Below are positions 36,034 through 45,999 of a stretch of 64,000 bases of DNA, one piece after another (within the stretch, counting starts at the first letter, position 1; each line of letters opens with the position of its first letter). The translations under genes and the position numbers were made by a program. The notes beneath the pieces are model-generated. The model was not told the origin of the DNA and made no database searches. It saw only the letters and a list, made by a program, of their open reading frames with translations. The stretch is from JBCBTD01 sp039818825 (GTDB taxonomy: Bacteria; Pseudomonadota; Alphaproteobacteria; Geminicoccales; Geminicoccaceae): positions 1 to 64,000 of the forward strand of contig JBCBTD010000014.1 of the NCBI GenBank assembly GCA_039818825.1, given 5' to 3'.

Positions 36034-37314
36034 TCAGTTGCCGAAGACCAGGTTCGGCAGCCAAAGGGAAAGGGCGGGAATGAACGAGACGAGCAGCAAC
36101 ACGACCAGGTTGCTGGCGAGAAACGGCAGCACGGCGCCGATGACCGGGCCCAAGGGCAGCCGCGCGATGTTGGCGCAGACGAAGAGGCAGACGCCCACCG
36201 GCGGAGTGGTCAGCCCGATCATCAGGTTGAGCACGCCGAAGGTCGCGAAGTGCACCGGGTCGACGCCGACGGCCACGGCCACGGCCATCAGTGGAGTGAA
36301 CAGGATGATGAGGGCGGCGATCGTCTCCATGAAGCTGCCGATCACCAAGAGGAGCACGTTCAAGAGGAGGATGATGAGGATCTTGTTGTCGGTCAGCGAC
36401 AGCACCGCGTCGGCCAGCATCTGTGGGATGCGCTCGGAGGCCAAAATCCATCCGAACACGTTGGCGAAGCCAACGAGCGTCAGGATCGCCGCAGAACTCA
36501 CAGCGCTGGAGACGAGCACGCGCGGCAGATCCCGCCAGGCGAGGCCGCGGTAAACCAGCCCGCCGACCACCAGCGCATAGAGCGAGGCCACGATCGCCGT
36601 CTCCGACGGTGTGGCGATGCCGCTCATGAGGCCGGCGAGGATCAGCACCGTCATGGCGAGGGCCCAGAAGGCACCCGCGAAGGCGCGGACAAGTTCGCCC
36701 CAGCCGCGCCATGGCAGATGCGGATAACCGCGACGGCGGGCGATCAGGTAGCAGGTGATCATGAGGCCCAATCCGAGGAGCAGCCCCGGAATGGCACCGG
36801 CGAGGAACATGCGGCCGACCGAGACACCGGTGAGCGCACCGACGATGATCATCGGCACGCTCGGCGGGATGATGGGCCCGATGGTCGACGAGGCGGCGGT
36901 CACGGCAGCGGAAAAGTCGGCCGGGTAGCCAGCCTTCTTCATGCCGGGGATCAAGACGCCGCCAAGCGACGCGGCGTCGCCCACGGCGGTGCCGGAGACT
37001 CCGGCGAAGATCATCGAGCCGGCGATGTTGGTGAGGCCCAGCCCGCCGCGGATCCAACCGACGAGCGCATTGGCGAAGCGGATGATGCGCTCGGTGATGC
37101 CGCCACCGTTCATCAGGTTGCCCGCCAGGATGAAGCCTGGGATGCAGAGCAGAACGAAGACGTCGATGCCGGCGAACATCTTCTGCGGGATGACGACCAA
37201 CGGCATGCCGTTGCCGACGAGATAGGCTGCCGACGCCATGCCGAGAGCGAGCGCCACCGGGACACCCATGACCAAGGTGATGACGAACACCCCGAAGAGG
37301 ATCGCGACGCCCAT
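36034..37314 (-). CDS. TRAP transporter large permease (DctM type)
   Basis: 426-residue DctM family protein with about 12 hydrophobic segments. It begins GVAILFGVFVITLVMGVPVA and has the family blocks FVLLCIPGFILAGNLMNGGG, GDAASLGGVLIPGMKKAGY and GPIIPPSVPMIIVGALTGVS. It forms the sodium-driven channel together with the small DctQ subunit, whose gene ends 3 bp upstream. It lies in an operon with binding protein, dehydrogenase and mannonate dehydratase. Confidence 0.94.
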   Translation of the reverse strand: MGVAILFGVFVITLVMGVPVALALGMASAAYLVGNGMPLVVIPQKMFAGIDVFVLLCIPGFILAGNLMNGGGITERIIRFANALVGWIRGGLGLTNIAGSMIFAGVSGTAVGDAASLGGVLIPGMKKAGYPADFSAAVTAASSTIGPIIPPSVPMIIVGALTGVSVGRMFLAGAIPGLLLGLGLMITCYLIARRRGYPHLPWRGWGELVRAFAGAFWALAMTVLILAGLMSGIATPSETAIVASLYALVVGGLVYRGLAWRDLPRVLVSSAVSSAAILTLVGFANVFGWILASERIPQMLADAVLSLTDNKILIILLLNVLLLVIGSFMETIAALIILFTPLMAVAVAVGVDPVHFATFGVLNLMIGLTTPPVGVCLFVCANIARLPLGPVIGAVLPFLASNLVVLLLVSFIPALSLWLPNLVFGN

Positions 37315-37317
37315 GGC

Positions 37318-37815
37318 TCAGCCGTCCGCCGCGCCGTCGAGCACCGATGGCGCATCACCACGCCAGGCATCGACGGCGCGAACGAAACCGAAGAGCGCGA
37401 GCATCGCCATTACCAGCGGCATGGTCGCGAACACCCAGTCCATGCGCCATGCCAGCGCCGGCGACGTCTGGAAGCTGCCGATGGCCATGAACTTCAACGA
37501 CGGTGGGATCAGGCAAAGGGCGAAGACCGCGACTGCCAGCGCTGTAAGTGTGTCGGTGATCCGGCGCCAGGTCGGCGGCAGCAGGTGGATGGCGAGGTCG
37601 ACGTTGACGAGGTCGCCGGTCCGCAACGACAGGCCAGCACCGCACGCGACCAGATAGAGAAGGGAGAAGCGGGCCAGCTCTTCGGTCCAGACTGGCGACC
37701 AGGGCAGAAAGGTCCTGGCGATCACCTGCAACAGCACCGCCGCAGCCAGCATGAGGAAGGCCACTGCGACGGCGAGCCGTGCGATCTGCTCGACGCGGGC
37801 GATCGTTCGGGACAT
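37318..37815 (-). CDS. TRAP transporter small permease (DctQ type)
   Basis: 165-residue four-helix DctQ subunit. I chose the ATG at 37815 (MSRTIARVEQIARLAVAVAF) over 37848, which lies within the intercistronic hairpin. The LPWSPVWTEELARFSLLYLV block is the conserved DctQ segment. It lies between the binding-protein and large-permease genes and is needed for the TRAP complex. Confidence 0.9.
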   Translation of the reverse strand: MSRTIARVEQIARLAVAVAFLMLAAAVLLQVIARTFLPWSPVWTEELARFSLLYLVACGAGLSLRTGDLVNVDLAIHLLPPTWRRITDTLTALAVAVFALCLIPPSLKFMAIGSFQTSPALAWRMDWVFATMPLVMAMLALFGFVRAVDAWRGDAPSVLDGAADG

Positions 37816-37828
37816 CGGATTTCCTGGA

Positions 37829-37858
37829 AGCCCCGCCGCCCGCGGCAACGGCGGGGCT
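37829..37858 (-). promoter_or_regulatory. Intercistronic hairpin between dctP- and dctQ-type genes
   Basis: AGCCCCGCCG and CGGCGGGGCT form a perfect 10-bp GC-rich stem around a 10-base loop. It starts 5 bases after the stop codon of the binding-protein gene on the - strand, with no T tract. As at 10232, the likely role is to stabilise or end part of the mRNA so that more binding protein than permease is made. Confidence 0.6.
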
Positions 37859-37863
37859 CTACG

Positions 37864-38841
37864 TCACTGTTGTTGCGCGAACAGCTGCTCGACGGTGGGC
37901 TTCAGCTCGTCCTTCACGCCCGCCAGCACGGCGTCCTTGGCGTCCGCGGCGAAGGCGGCTTTGTCGACGTCGACGAACGTCATGCCGGCGTTTTCGAGGT
38001 CCTGGCGGAGCTGCTGCTCATCCTCGAGGAACAGCTCGCGCTCGTAGGCCTGCGCCCGCTGCGCCGCCTCGATGATCGCCGCTTGCTGCTCGGCGTCGAG
38101 CTTCTGGAAGCTCGGCTCGCCGATCGCGAGGTAGATCCAGCTACGGACGTGCTCGGTCAGGTTCACGTGGCTCTGGACCTCGAAGAAGCTCGCGCTCTTG
38201 ATCAGCGCCAGCGGGTTCTCCTGGGCGTCGATCGTGCCGTTCTGCAGCGCCGTGAAGACTTCCGAGAAGGCCATCGGCGTCGGCTGGGCGCCCGAGGCAC
38301 GCCAGGTCTCGACGAACAGCGGCACGTTCGGCACGCGCAGTTTGAGACCGTCGAGCTCATCGGGCGAGGTGATCGGTCGGTTGGAGGTGAGGTTGCGTGG
38401 ACCGCGGGCGAAGTAGGTGAGCGGGCGGATCTGGGCGCGCTCGAGGATCTGCGTCTCGATCTCGCCGCCGATCGCACCACTGGCGACTTCGTCCATCTGC
38501 TCCAAGCTGGTGTAGGCATAGGGCACGGCCAGAAGCGCCGCCATCGGCGCCCAGTTCTGCAAGCTCTCGCCCGTGATGGTCATGTCGACCGTGCCGAGCT
38601 GCATCCCGTTGATGAGGTCCATCTCCTTGCCCAGGCTTTCGTTCGGAAACACCTGGACCTCGACCGTACCGTCGGTCAGCGTCGCGACCTCCTCGGCGAA
38701 CTTGAGCGCAGCCTTGTGCCAGGTGTTCTGCTCGTTGGCGAGGTGGCCGAGCTTGAGCGTGACGTCGGCGGCCAGAGCCGCGGTGCAGCCGAGCGCGATG
38801 ACCGTCACTGCGGTCGCGGCGAGCCTAGAGAACGTCATCAT
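37864..38841 (-). CDS. TRAP transporter substrate-binding protein (DctP type)
   Basis: 325-residue periplasmic DctP protein with a signal peptide (AVTVIALGCTAALAADVTLK; cleavage after ALA). Family features are LKLGHLANEQNTWHKAALKF at the mature N-terminus, the TYFARGPRNLTSNRPITSP block with the conserved arginine that binds carboxylates, and LKLRVPNVPLFVETWRASGA. DctP proteins bind acidic solutes. The downstream enzymes suggest a C6 aldonate such as L-gulonate or D-mannonate. First gene of the - strand operon. Confidence 0.92.
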   Translation of the reverse strand: MMTFSRLAATAVTVIALGCTAALAADVTLKLGHLANEQNTWHKAALKFAEEVATLTDGTVEVQVFPNESLGKEMDLINGMQLGTVDMTITGESLQNWAPMAALLAVPYAYTSLEQMDEVASGAIGGEIETQILERAQIRPLTYFARGPRNLTSNRPITSPDELDGLKLRVPNVPLFVETWRASGAQPTPMAFSEVFTALQNGTIDAQENPLALIKSASFFEVQSHVNLTEHVRSWIYLAIGEPSFQKLDAEQQAAIIEAAQRAQAYERELFLEDEQQLRQDLENAGMTFVDVDKAAFAADAKDAVLAGVKDELKPTVEQLFAQQQ

Positions 38842-39185
38842 GGGTGCTTCACTCCAGCTTGGGCAAGGCAGCCGCCCTGACGACCGCTTGCGCTTGGCTC
38901 GTTGTCTTGGTCTGGCTCAAAACCAGCGGGGTGGGAGCAGACGCCGGCTCGACGAGCTCCGAGTCGTCTCGGCACAGGGTCCGCGGCGCAGTCACGATCT
39001 CGGCCAGATGCGCCGCATCGCGGCTTCGGTCTGAACCAGGACGCGGCGATCGACGCGCTGCGGCTCGTCTTGAAGATCATGTCGCCGCCGCTTGAGCCTC
39101 CTTCGTTGTCAGTGCCATAGTACCATACTGGTGGTTGCTCAACGCGGCGGTCGGTGGACTTTCGGTCGAGTCCAGGGGGTTGCAG
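38842..39185. promoter_or_regulatory. Divergent promoter region, TRAP operon and fructuronate reductase gene
   Basis: 344 bases between two divergent transcription units of one pathway, which suggests shared control. Near 39119-39129 is a small inverted repeat, AGTA-CCA-TACT, 57 bases before the ATG at 39186, which could be an operator. GntR-type regulators of hexuronate genes use GT..AC palindromes, but the spacing here differs, so assignment is weak. No regulator gene is next to it. Confidence 0.3.
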
Positions 39186-40646
39186 ATGAACCGTCGGCTC
39201 GACGACCTCGATCGCCTGACCACCACCGTGACACGCCCCGACTATCGTCCGGCAGCGCACGGAACGGGGGTGCTCCATTTCGGCGTCGGGGCGTTCCACC
39301 GGGCGCACCAGGCACCCGCGACCGACGACGCCCTGGCACACACGGGTGGCGACTGGCGGATCGAGGGGGTCAGCCTGAAACGTCCGGAAGCCGCCAAGCA
39401 GTTGAACCCGCAAAACGGTCTCTACACGCTGCTCGTTCGTGGTCCGGGCGGCACCCGCGCCCGCGTGATCGGCGCCCTCGGCCAAGTCCACACGGCGCCG
39501 GAGGCGCCGGAGCGCGTGCTCGACCGCCTGGCCGATCCGGCGGTCCGCGTCGTGAGCCTGACGGTAACGGAGAAGGCCTATGGACTGGATCCAGCGACCG
39601 GCGGTCTCGACCTCGATCATCCGGCGATCCGGCACGATCTGGCGACACCCGATCGGCCAGCGGGCGTCGTCGGCTATCTGGTGCAGGGTTTGGGGCGGCG
39701 GCGCGCGGCCGGTACACCTCCTTTCACACCGCTCTCGTGCGACAACCTGCGAGAGAACGGCAGCTTGCTGCGCCGGCTCGCGCTTGACTTCGCCGACCGG
39801 CTCGATCCCGAACTGCGGCGCTGGATCGAGCGCGACGTGCCCTTCCCCTGCACCATGGTCGATCGGATTACGCCGGCGAGCACCGAGAGAACCCTCGCCG
39901 ACGCCGCCCGGCTCACGGGTTTCGCCGACCACGCAGCGGTCGAGACCGAGCCGTTCGTCCAGTGGGTCCTCGAGGACCGTTTCGCTTCGGGGCGACCAGC
40001 CTGGGAGGCCGGGGGCGCGCTCTTCGTCGACGACGTCCGCCCCTACGAGACGATGAAGCTGCGCATGTTGAACGGTGCGCATTCGCTGATCGCCTATCTC
40101 GGCGTGCTCGGCGGGCTCGAGTTCGTCCGGGACGTCATGGCACGACCGGCACTTGCCTCGATCGTCTCACGCCATATGCGCGCCGCAGCGCGGACGTTGG
40201 AGTCCGTGCCGGGCGTCGACCTCGAACGCTACGCCAGCGACCTCGCCACACGCTTCGCCAACCCGGCGATCGCGCACCACACGCGACAGATCGCCATGGA
40301 CGGGACCCAGAAGCTCCCGCAACGGCTGCTGGAGCCGGCATTGGTGGCGGCCGAGGCAGGCAGCCCTCTCGACACCTACGCCGTCGCCGTCGCCGCTTGG
40401 ATGCGATACGCGTCGGGCCGCGACGATCACGGCCGCTCCATCGACGTGGTCGACCCGCGCGATGACGAGATCAGAACCGCGTTGCGCAGCGGGCCGACCT
40501 CGCCTGCGGACATCATCGATTCGCTCGTCAATGGCGTGCCCGGGCTGTTCCCCGAGCGGTTGGCCCGACATCGTGACTGGCGCGAGATGCTGGAGCGCCA
40601 GCTTGATCGGCTTTGTTCGCGCGGGGTCATCGGGCTCACCACCTGA
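39186..40646 (+). CDS. uxuB: Mannitol dehydrogenase family, D-mannonate oxidoreductase (fructuronate reductase)
   Basis: 486-residue polyol-type dehydrogenase. I chose the ATG at 39186 (MNRRLDDLDRLTTTVTRPDY), since the peptide upstream is not family-like. It has GVLHFGVGAFHRAHQA, VVSLTVTEKAYGLD, the catalytic lysine region YETMKLRMLNGAHSLIAYLG and VDRITPAS. It reduces D-fructuronate to D-mannonate, the substrate of the mannonate dehydratase encoded at 33759-34967. Mannitol 2-dehydrogenase is the alternative, but the neighbours favour the hexuronate role. Confidence 0.85.
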   Translation: MNRRLDDLDRLTTTVTRPDYRPAAHGTGVLHFGVGAFHRAHQAPATDDALAHTGGDWRIEGVSLKRPEAAKQLNPQNGLYTLLVRGPGGTRARVIGALGQVHTAPEAPERVLDRLADPAVRVVSLTVTEKAYGLDPATGGLDLDHPAIRHDLATPDRPAGVVGYLVQGLGRRRAAGTPPFTPLSCDNLRENGSLLRRLALDFADRLDPELRRWIERDVPFPCTMVDRITPASTERTLADAARLTGFADHAAVETEPFVQWVLEDRFASGRPAWEAGGALFVDDVRPYETMKLRMLNGAHSLIAYLGVLGGLEFVRDVMARPALASIVSRHMRAAARTLESVPGVDLERYASDLATRFANPAIAHHTRQIAMDGTQKLPQRLLEPALVAAEAGSPLDTYAVAVAAWMRYASGRDDHGRSIDVVDPRDDEIRTALRSGPTSPADIIDSLVNGVPGLFPERLARHRDWREMLERQLDRLCSRGVIGLTT

Positions 40647-40738
40647 CCAGCACCTCCTGGATCTCCAACCCTGGATTGCATCGAGGTCGAACCGGCCGCC
40701 GATGCTCATGGCGTTGCCGACGCGCTGCGTTGCCGCAT

Positions 40739-40760
40739 CGTGTGCGCTGATGCGCACGTG
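40739..40760. repeat. Inverted repeat between uxuB and nifA
   Basis: The sequence CGTGTGCGC-TGAT-GCGCACGTG can fold into a stem with six Watson-Crick pairs, two G-T pairs and a closing pair, about 90 bases after the uxuB stop and 104 bases before the nifA start. There is no T run, so it is a weak terminator candidate or a possible operator for nifA. Confidence 0.35.
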
Positions 40761-40863
40761 ACATGGCTCCTGGAAGCTGTCAGGGATTCAGGAACCCAAC
40801 CTACAAGATTTGTCTGCGCGGCCTTGGCTGAGGTGGTTCCCGCTCGAGCAAATGGAGACTTCC

Positions 40864-42600
<1,737 letters not shown>

Positions 42601-42624
42601 GGTCTTGTCGCAAGTCCGACGCGT

Positions 42625-42640
42625 TGTCGGAGGTCGGACA
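42625..42640 (+). promoter_or_regulatory. NifA upstream activator site for nifB
   Basis: TGT-CGGAGGTCGG-ACA is a perfect match to TGT-N10-ACA. It ends 55 bases before the -24 element at 42696, a usual distance for NifA enhancer binding. Confidence 0.85.
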
Positions 42641-42695
42641 GACGCACGACACGGCGTCTGTCCGGTTTTCATTTGGAAAACAGATAGTTAACCGC

Positions 42696-42711
42696 TGGCA
42701 CGGTGCTTGCT
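42696..42711 (+). promoter_or_regulatory. Sigma-54 (-24/-12) promoter of nifB operon
   Basis: TGGCAC-GGTGC-TTGCT fits the consensus TGGCAC-N5-TTGCW exactly. Transcription should start near 42722, which puts in-frame starts before 42751 inside or too close to the promoter and supports the NifB start at 42751. Confidence 0.9.
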
Positions 42712-42750
42712 GCCTGGATGGCGCAAGCGGATCAACCAGCGGGTCAGCCG

Positions 42751-44226
42751 ATGAACGCCACCGTCATCTCGCTCGACAGCTTGAAGCTAGGCTCGCGCTC
42801 CGCATCCAACCGAGCGCGGAGCGGCGGCTGTGCCGCCAAGCGCTGCGGCGCTGCCGGCAGCCCTGACGACATGCCCGCCGCGACCTGGGAAAAGGTCAAG
42901 GATCACCCATGCTACTCTGAAGAAGCCCACCATTACTTTGCACGCATGCACGTCGCGGTAGCACCAGCGTGCAACATCCAATGCAATTACTGCAATCGTC
43001 GCTACGACTGCGCCAACGAGAGCCGGCCTGGAGTCGTCTCCGAACGACTGACGCCCGAGCAGGCGGCGCGCAAGGTTCTCGCGGTCGCCGCCCAAGTGCC
43101 GCAGCTTGCGGTGCTCGGCATCGCCGGTCCGGGCGACAGCGCCTACGACTGGGCGAAAACCAAAGCAACGTTCGAGCTGGTGCGTCGTCGGCTGCCCGAC
43201 CTCAAGCTTTGCCTGTCGACCAACGGGCTCGCCCTGCCCGAGCACGTCGACGAGCTGGCCGAAATGAACGTCGCCCACGTCACGGTGACGATCAACATGA
43301 TCGACCCGCAGATCGGCGAGAAGATCTACCCCTGGGTGTTCTGGCGGGGCCGTCGGCGCACCGGGTTGGAGGCGTCACGGATCCTCCACGACCGCCAGAT
43401 GGAGAGCCTGGAGCGGCTCCAGGAGCGGGGCATGCTGGTCAAGGTCAACTCGGTGCTGATCCCCGGGATCAACGACCACCATCTCGCCGCCGTGAACGCC
43501 GCGGTGAAGGCGCGCGGCGCGTTCCTGCACAACATCATGCCGCTGATCTCGGCGCCGGAACATGGCACCGTCTTCGGCTTGGAGGGTCAACGTGGGCCAA
43601 CCGCTGCCGAGCTCCAGGCCGTGCAGGAAGGGTGTGGCGGCGGGGCCCGGCTCATGCGCCATTGCCGGCAGTGTCGCGCCGACGCGGTGGGCATGCTCGG
43701 CGAGGATCGCGGCCAGGAATTCACCATGGACCGCGTGCCGGAGGCGGTCGACTACGACCCGGCGAAGCGTGAGGCCTACCGGACCTGGGTCGAGGACGAG
43801 CGCGGCGATCGCCAGGCCGCTGCTGCGGCGGCCGACGACGTGGCCGAAGCCGCGGGACCTGCCGCGGCGCCCCTGCTGGTCGCCGTTTGCACCAAGGGCG
43901 GTGGGCGTATCAACCTGCACTTCGGCAAAGCGCGCGAGTTCCAGATCTACGAGGTCGACGCGGCCGGCGTCCGCTTCGTCGGTCACCGCCGTGCCGACAA
44001 CTACTGCCTCGGCGGCCATGGTGACCCTGACCGCCTGGAGCAGGTGATCGCCGCGCTGGAGGGCGTGCCCGTGATCCTTTGCGAGAAGATCGGCAACCGG
44101 CCGCGCCGCGCGCTCGAGGCCGCAGGGATCGAGGCGGTCGAGGACCATGCGCTCGCCTACATCGAGACCGCGGTCGCCGCCGTCTACGCGCGCGGCGCCG
44201 ACAAGGCGCTGCCCGCCAGCGCCTGA
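42751..44226 (+). CDS. nifB: FeMo-cofactor assembly radical SAM protein NifB
   Basis: 491-residue radical SAM enzyme that makes NifB-co, the Fe-S-C precursor of FeMo-co. I chose the ATG at 42751 because earlier in-frame starts lie at the promoter. The cluster motif CNIQCNYCNRRYDC (CxxxCxxC) is near residue 75, and the core goes on with LGIAGPGDSAYDWAKTKATF. The C-terminal NifX-like domain (PLLVAVCTKGGGRINLHFGK and onward) is present, so this is the fused form. The gene is followed by a ferredoxin gene after 27 bp. Confidence 0.96.
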   Translation: MNATVISLDSLKLGSRSASNRARSGGCAAKRCGAAGSPDDMPAATWEKVKDHPCYSEEAHHYFARMHVAVAPACNIQCNYCNRRYDCANESRPGVVSERLTPEQAARKVLAVAAQVPQLAVLGIAGPGDSAYDWAKTKATFELVRRRLPDLKLCLSTNGLALPEHVDELAEMNVAHVTVTINMIDPQIGEKIYPWVFWRGRRRTGLEASRILHDRQMESLERLQERGMLVKVNSVLIPGINDHHLAAVNAAVKARGAFLHNIMPLISAPEHGTVFGLEGQRGPTAAELQAVQEGCGGGARLMRHCRQCRADAVGMLGEDRGQEFTMDRVPEAVDYDPAKREAYRTWVEDERGDRQAAAAAADDVAEAAGPAAAPLLVAVCTKGGGRINLHFGKAREFQIYEVDAAGVRFVGHRRADNYCLGGHGDPDRLEQVIAALEGVPVILCEKIGNRPRRALEAAGIEAVEDHALAYIETAVAAVYARGADKALPASA

Positions 44227-44253
44227 GAACCGCTTCCGAAGGAGAGTGAAGTC

Positions 44254-44475
44254 ATGGCCCTCAAGATCGTCACCTCGCTTTGCACCGTCTGCGGCGCTTG
44301 CGAGTTCGAATGCCCCAACGCGGCGATCAGCATCAAGCGTGGCACCTACGTGATCGACCCTGGCCTCTGCAACGAGTGCAAGGGCTTCTACGACGCGCCG
44401 CAGTGCGCCGAGGTGTGCCCGGTACCCAACACCTGCGTGCCCGCAACGCCCAAGATGGGCGGCGCCCGTGCCTGA
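44254..44475 (+). CDS. fdxN: 2[4Fe-4S] ferredoxin, FdxN type
   Basis: 73-residue ferredoxin with two cluster sets: CTVCGACEFEC then a later P, and CNECKGFYDAPQCAEVC, the long second motif of nif ferredoxins next to nifB. It probably supplies electrons to NifB or nitrogenase. The ATG at 44254 has the Shine-Dalgarno AAGGAGAG. Its stop overlaps the nifZ start. Confidence 0.93.
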   Translation: MALKIVTSLCTVCGACEFECPNAAISIKRGTYVIDPGLCNECKGFYDAPQCAEVCPVPNTCVPATPKMGGARA

Positions 44476-44746
44476 AGCCCGCCCGATCGAGATCTACGAA
44501 GCGCCGCGCTTTCCCCCGGGCTGCCGGGTCCGGTCGACCAAGCAAGTGCGCAACGATGGCACGGTGCCCGGCACGGAGATCGGCGCGGTCGTCGTCGGCA
44601 AGGGCGAGGTCGGCTACGTGCGCGACGTCGGCGTCTTCCTGCAGCAGTACTACGTCTACGCGGTCGAGTTCCTCGATCGCCAGGCGATCGTCGGCATGCG
44701 CGCGCACGAGTTGCAGGCCGACGGCGCTGTGGACATGGCGCCGTGA
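44468..44746 (+). CDS. nifZ: Nitrogen fixation protein NifZ
   Basis: 92-residue NifZ, a factor in maturing the P-cluster of the MoFe protein. The block PGCRVRSTKQVRNDGTVPG followed by GEVGYVRDVGVFLQQYYVYA is the NifZ core. The GTG start at 44468 overlaps the ferredoxin end by 8 bases, and its stop overlaps the nifT start. It lies in the nifB operon. Confidence 0.9.
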   Translation: MPEARPIEIYEAPRFPPGCRVRSTKQVRNDGTVPGTEIGAVVVGKGEVGYVRDVGVFLQQYYVYAVEFLDRQAIVGMRAHELQADGAVDMAP

Positions 44747-44958
44747 AAGTCACGATTCGCACGACCGAGCGCGGCCTGGAGGTCTACGTCCCGAAGAAGG
44801 ACCTCGAGGAGCAGGTGGTCGCCACCGAGAAGCCCGAACTCTGGGGCGGCTGGGCGCGGCTCGCCAATGGCTGGGTACTGTCACTGCCCGACCTCAGCCC
44901 GCCGCCACCGATGCCGGTGACGGTCGAGGCCCGTCGGCTGCCGTCCGCCGAAACTTGA
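44743..44958 (+). CDS. nifT: NifT/FixU family protein
   Basis: 71-residue NifT/FixU. The GTG start overlaps the nifZ stop (GTGA). The family blocks are VTIRTTERGLEVYVPKKDLE and WGGWARLANGWVLSLPDL. The function in nitrogen fixation is not established. It is tightly linked to the SIR2-like gene, whose start overlaps the nifT stop. Confidence 0.9.
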   Translation: MKVTIRTTERGLEVYVPKKDLEEQVVATEKPELWGGWARLANGWVLSLPDLSPPPPMPVTVEARRLPSAET

Positions 44959-45794
44959 ACGCCCGGCAGCAGCTCGAACAGGCGCTCCGCGGCGTCGCCG
45001 ACGGACGCATCGTGCCCTATCTTGGTGCGGCGGTGGCCGGGCTCGGTACGGGCTTGGTACCGGCTTCGCCTGCGGCTCTCGCGGCGGTGATCGAGGCGGC
45101 GGTCCGGGTGCCACGACGCGCCTCCGGCAATCTCTGGGCCGCGGCGCAGTTCGTCGAGACCCGTAGGCGCAGGCGAACCGTGGCAGCGCTGGTCGAGCGG
45201 GCGTTCGCCGCGCCAACCAACGACAACCCGATCCACGGTTGGCTCGCCAAGGTGCGGCCGCCGTTGGTCGTCGACGCCTGGTACGACACGGGTCTGCTCG
45301 ACGCGTTCGCCGCATCGTCGGCAGCAGCATTCAACTGGGGCTGGGTGGAAGGGGTGAGCCGCCACGACGCATCGGACGACGCCTGGACACGCGCGTTCGA
45401 TCGACGAGGTTTCCACCGTCCCAAGGGCCCGGACCCGGCTTGGTCCAGCTTCGTTTACAAGCCGCACGGCTGCGCGCGGGCCGGTTCCAGCTTCCTCCTG
45501 TCCGACAGCGACTACGTGCAGGTTCTCACCGAGATCGACATCCAGACGCCGATCCCGGTCGAGGTACGGCAACGGCGGCGCGACCGGGGCTTCCTCTTCC
45601 TCGGCACCCGCTTCGACGACCAGCTGCTCCGCATCTTCGCCCGCCAGATCATGAAACGGTCGCGGGGGCCGCACGTTGCCGTGCTGGACGGCCCGTTGAC
45701 CCGGATGGAGGGGCGGTTCCTCGAAGCGCAGAACATCGAGCGGATCGACCTCGACCTCGTCGACGTCGCGGCGGCGCTCCGCGTCGCGGCTTGA
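44955..45794 (+). CDS. SIR2-like domain protein, last gene of the nifB operon
   Basis: 279 residues from a TTG at 44955 that overlaps the nifT stop; there is no ATG or close alternative nearby. It resembles the SIR2_2 group: an opening IVPYLGAAVAG in place of the GAG-S NAD loop, LVVDAWYDTGLLDAFA where the usual TTNYD motif sits, a kept His in FVYKPHGC, and FLFLGTRFDDQLLRIFARQI near residue 220. The Asn of TTN is missing (Ala-Trp instead), so deacetylase activity is doubtful. It probably still binds an ADP-ribose-like ligand. Its fixed place between nifT and nifH suggests a nif role, but I do not know what. Confidence 0.65.
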   Translation: MNARQQLEQALRGVADGRIVPYLGAAVAGLGTGLVPASPAALAAVIEAAVRVPRRASGNLWAAAQFVETRRRRRTVAALVERAFAAPTNDNPIHGWLAKVRPPLVVDAWYDTGLLDAFAASSAAAFNWGWVEGVSRHDASDDAWTRAFDRRGFHRPKGPDPAWSSFVYKPHGCARAGSSFLLSDSDYVQVLTEIDIQTPIPVEVRQRRRDRGFLFLGTRFDDQLLRIFARQIMKRSRGPHVAVLDGPLTRMEGRFLEAQNIERIDLDLVDVAAALRVAA

Positions 45795-45828
45795 GGCGAC
45801 GTCGCCTACCGGTGGATTTGTCGGGCTT

Positions 45829-45844
45829 TGTCGGGTTCGCCACA
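45829..45844 (+). promoter_or_regulatory. NifA upstream activator site for nifH
   Basis: TGT-CGGGTTCGCC-ACA is a perfect TGT-N10-ACA. It ends 70 bases before the -24 element at 45915. An AT-rich stretch between them (45872-45908) could hold an IHF site. Confidence 0.85.
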
Positions 45845-45914
45845 ACGCTTCGGACACCGAGCCGTGACACTCAACTTACTGAAAAACAAAAACAATATTG
45901 GAAAAAAGCAGCTT

Positions 45915-45930
45915 TGGCACGCTCCGTGCT
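45915..45930 (+). promoter_or_regulatory. Sigma-54 (-24/-12) promoter of nifHDKENX
   Basis: TGGCAC-GCTCC-GTGCT fits the -24/-12 consensus with one change (G for the first T of TTGCW). It lies 70 bases before the nifH ATG. Confidence 0.88.
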
Positions 45931-45999
45931 TGGAGGGTTGGGACGACGGCCAAGACGCCCACCACGGCGGCGGTCGAACGAATTCGGAAGGAAAGCTAG

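Noticed and set aside
36020..37057. Upstream extension of the zinc alcohol dehydrogenase frame
   Set aside because: The added 346 codons overlap the large TRAP permease gene and read as Arg-rich shadow; the family N-terminus begins at 36019.
36250..38880. 876-codon open frame on the + strand through the TRAP genes
   Set aside because: Its translation is a charged low-complexity shadow (His, Asp, Arg, Glu-rich); the - strand TRAP genes have full family features.
42703..42750. NifB starts at 42703 or 42718
   Set aside because: Both lie inside or too near the -24/-12 element to be transcribed with a leader.
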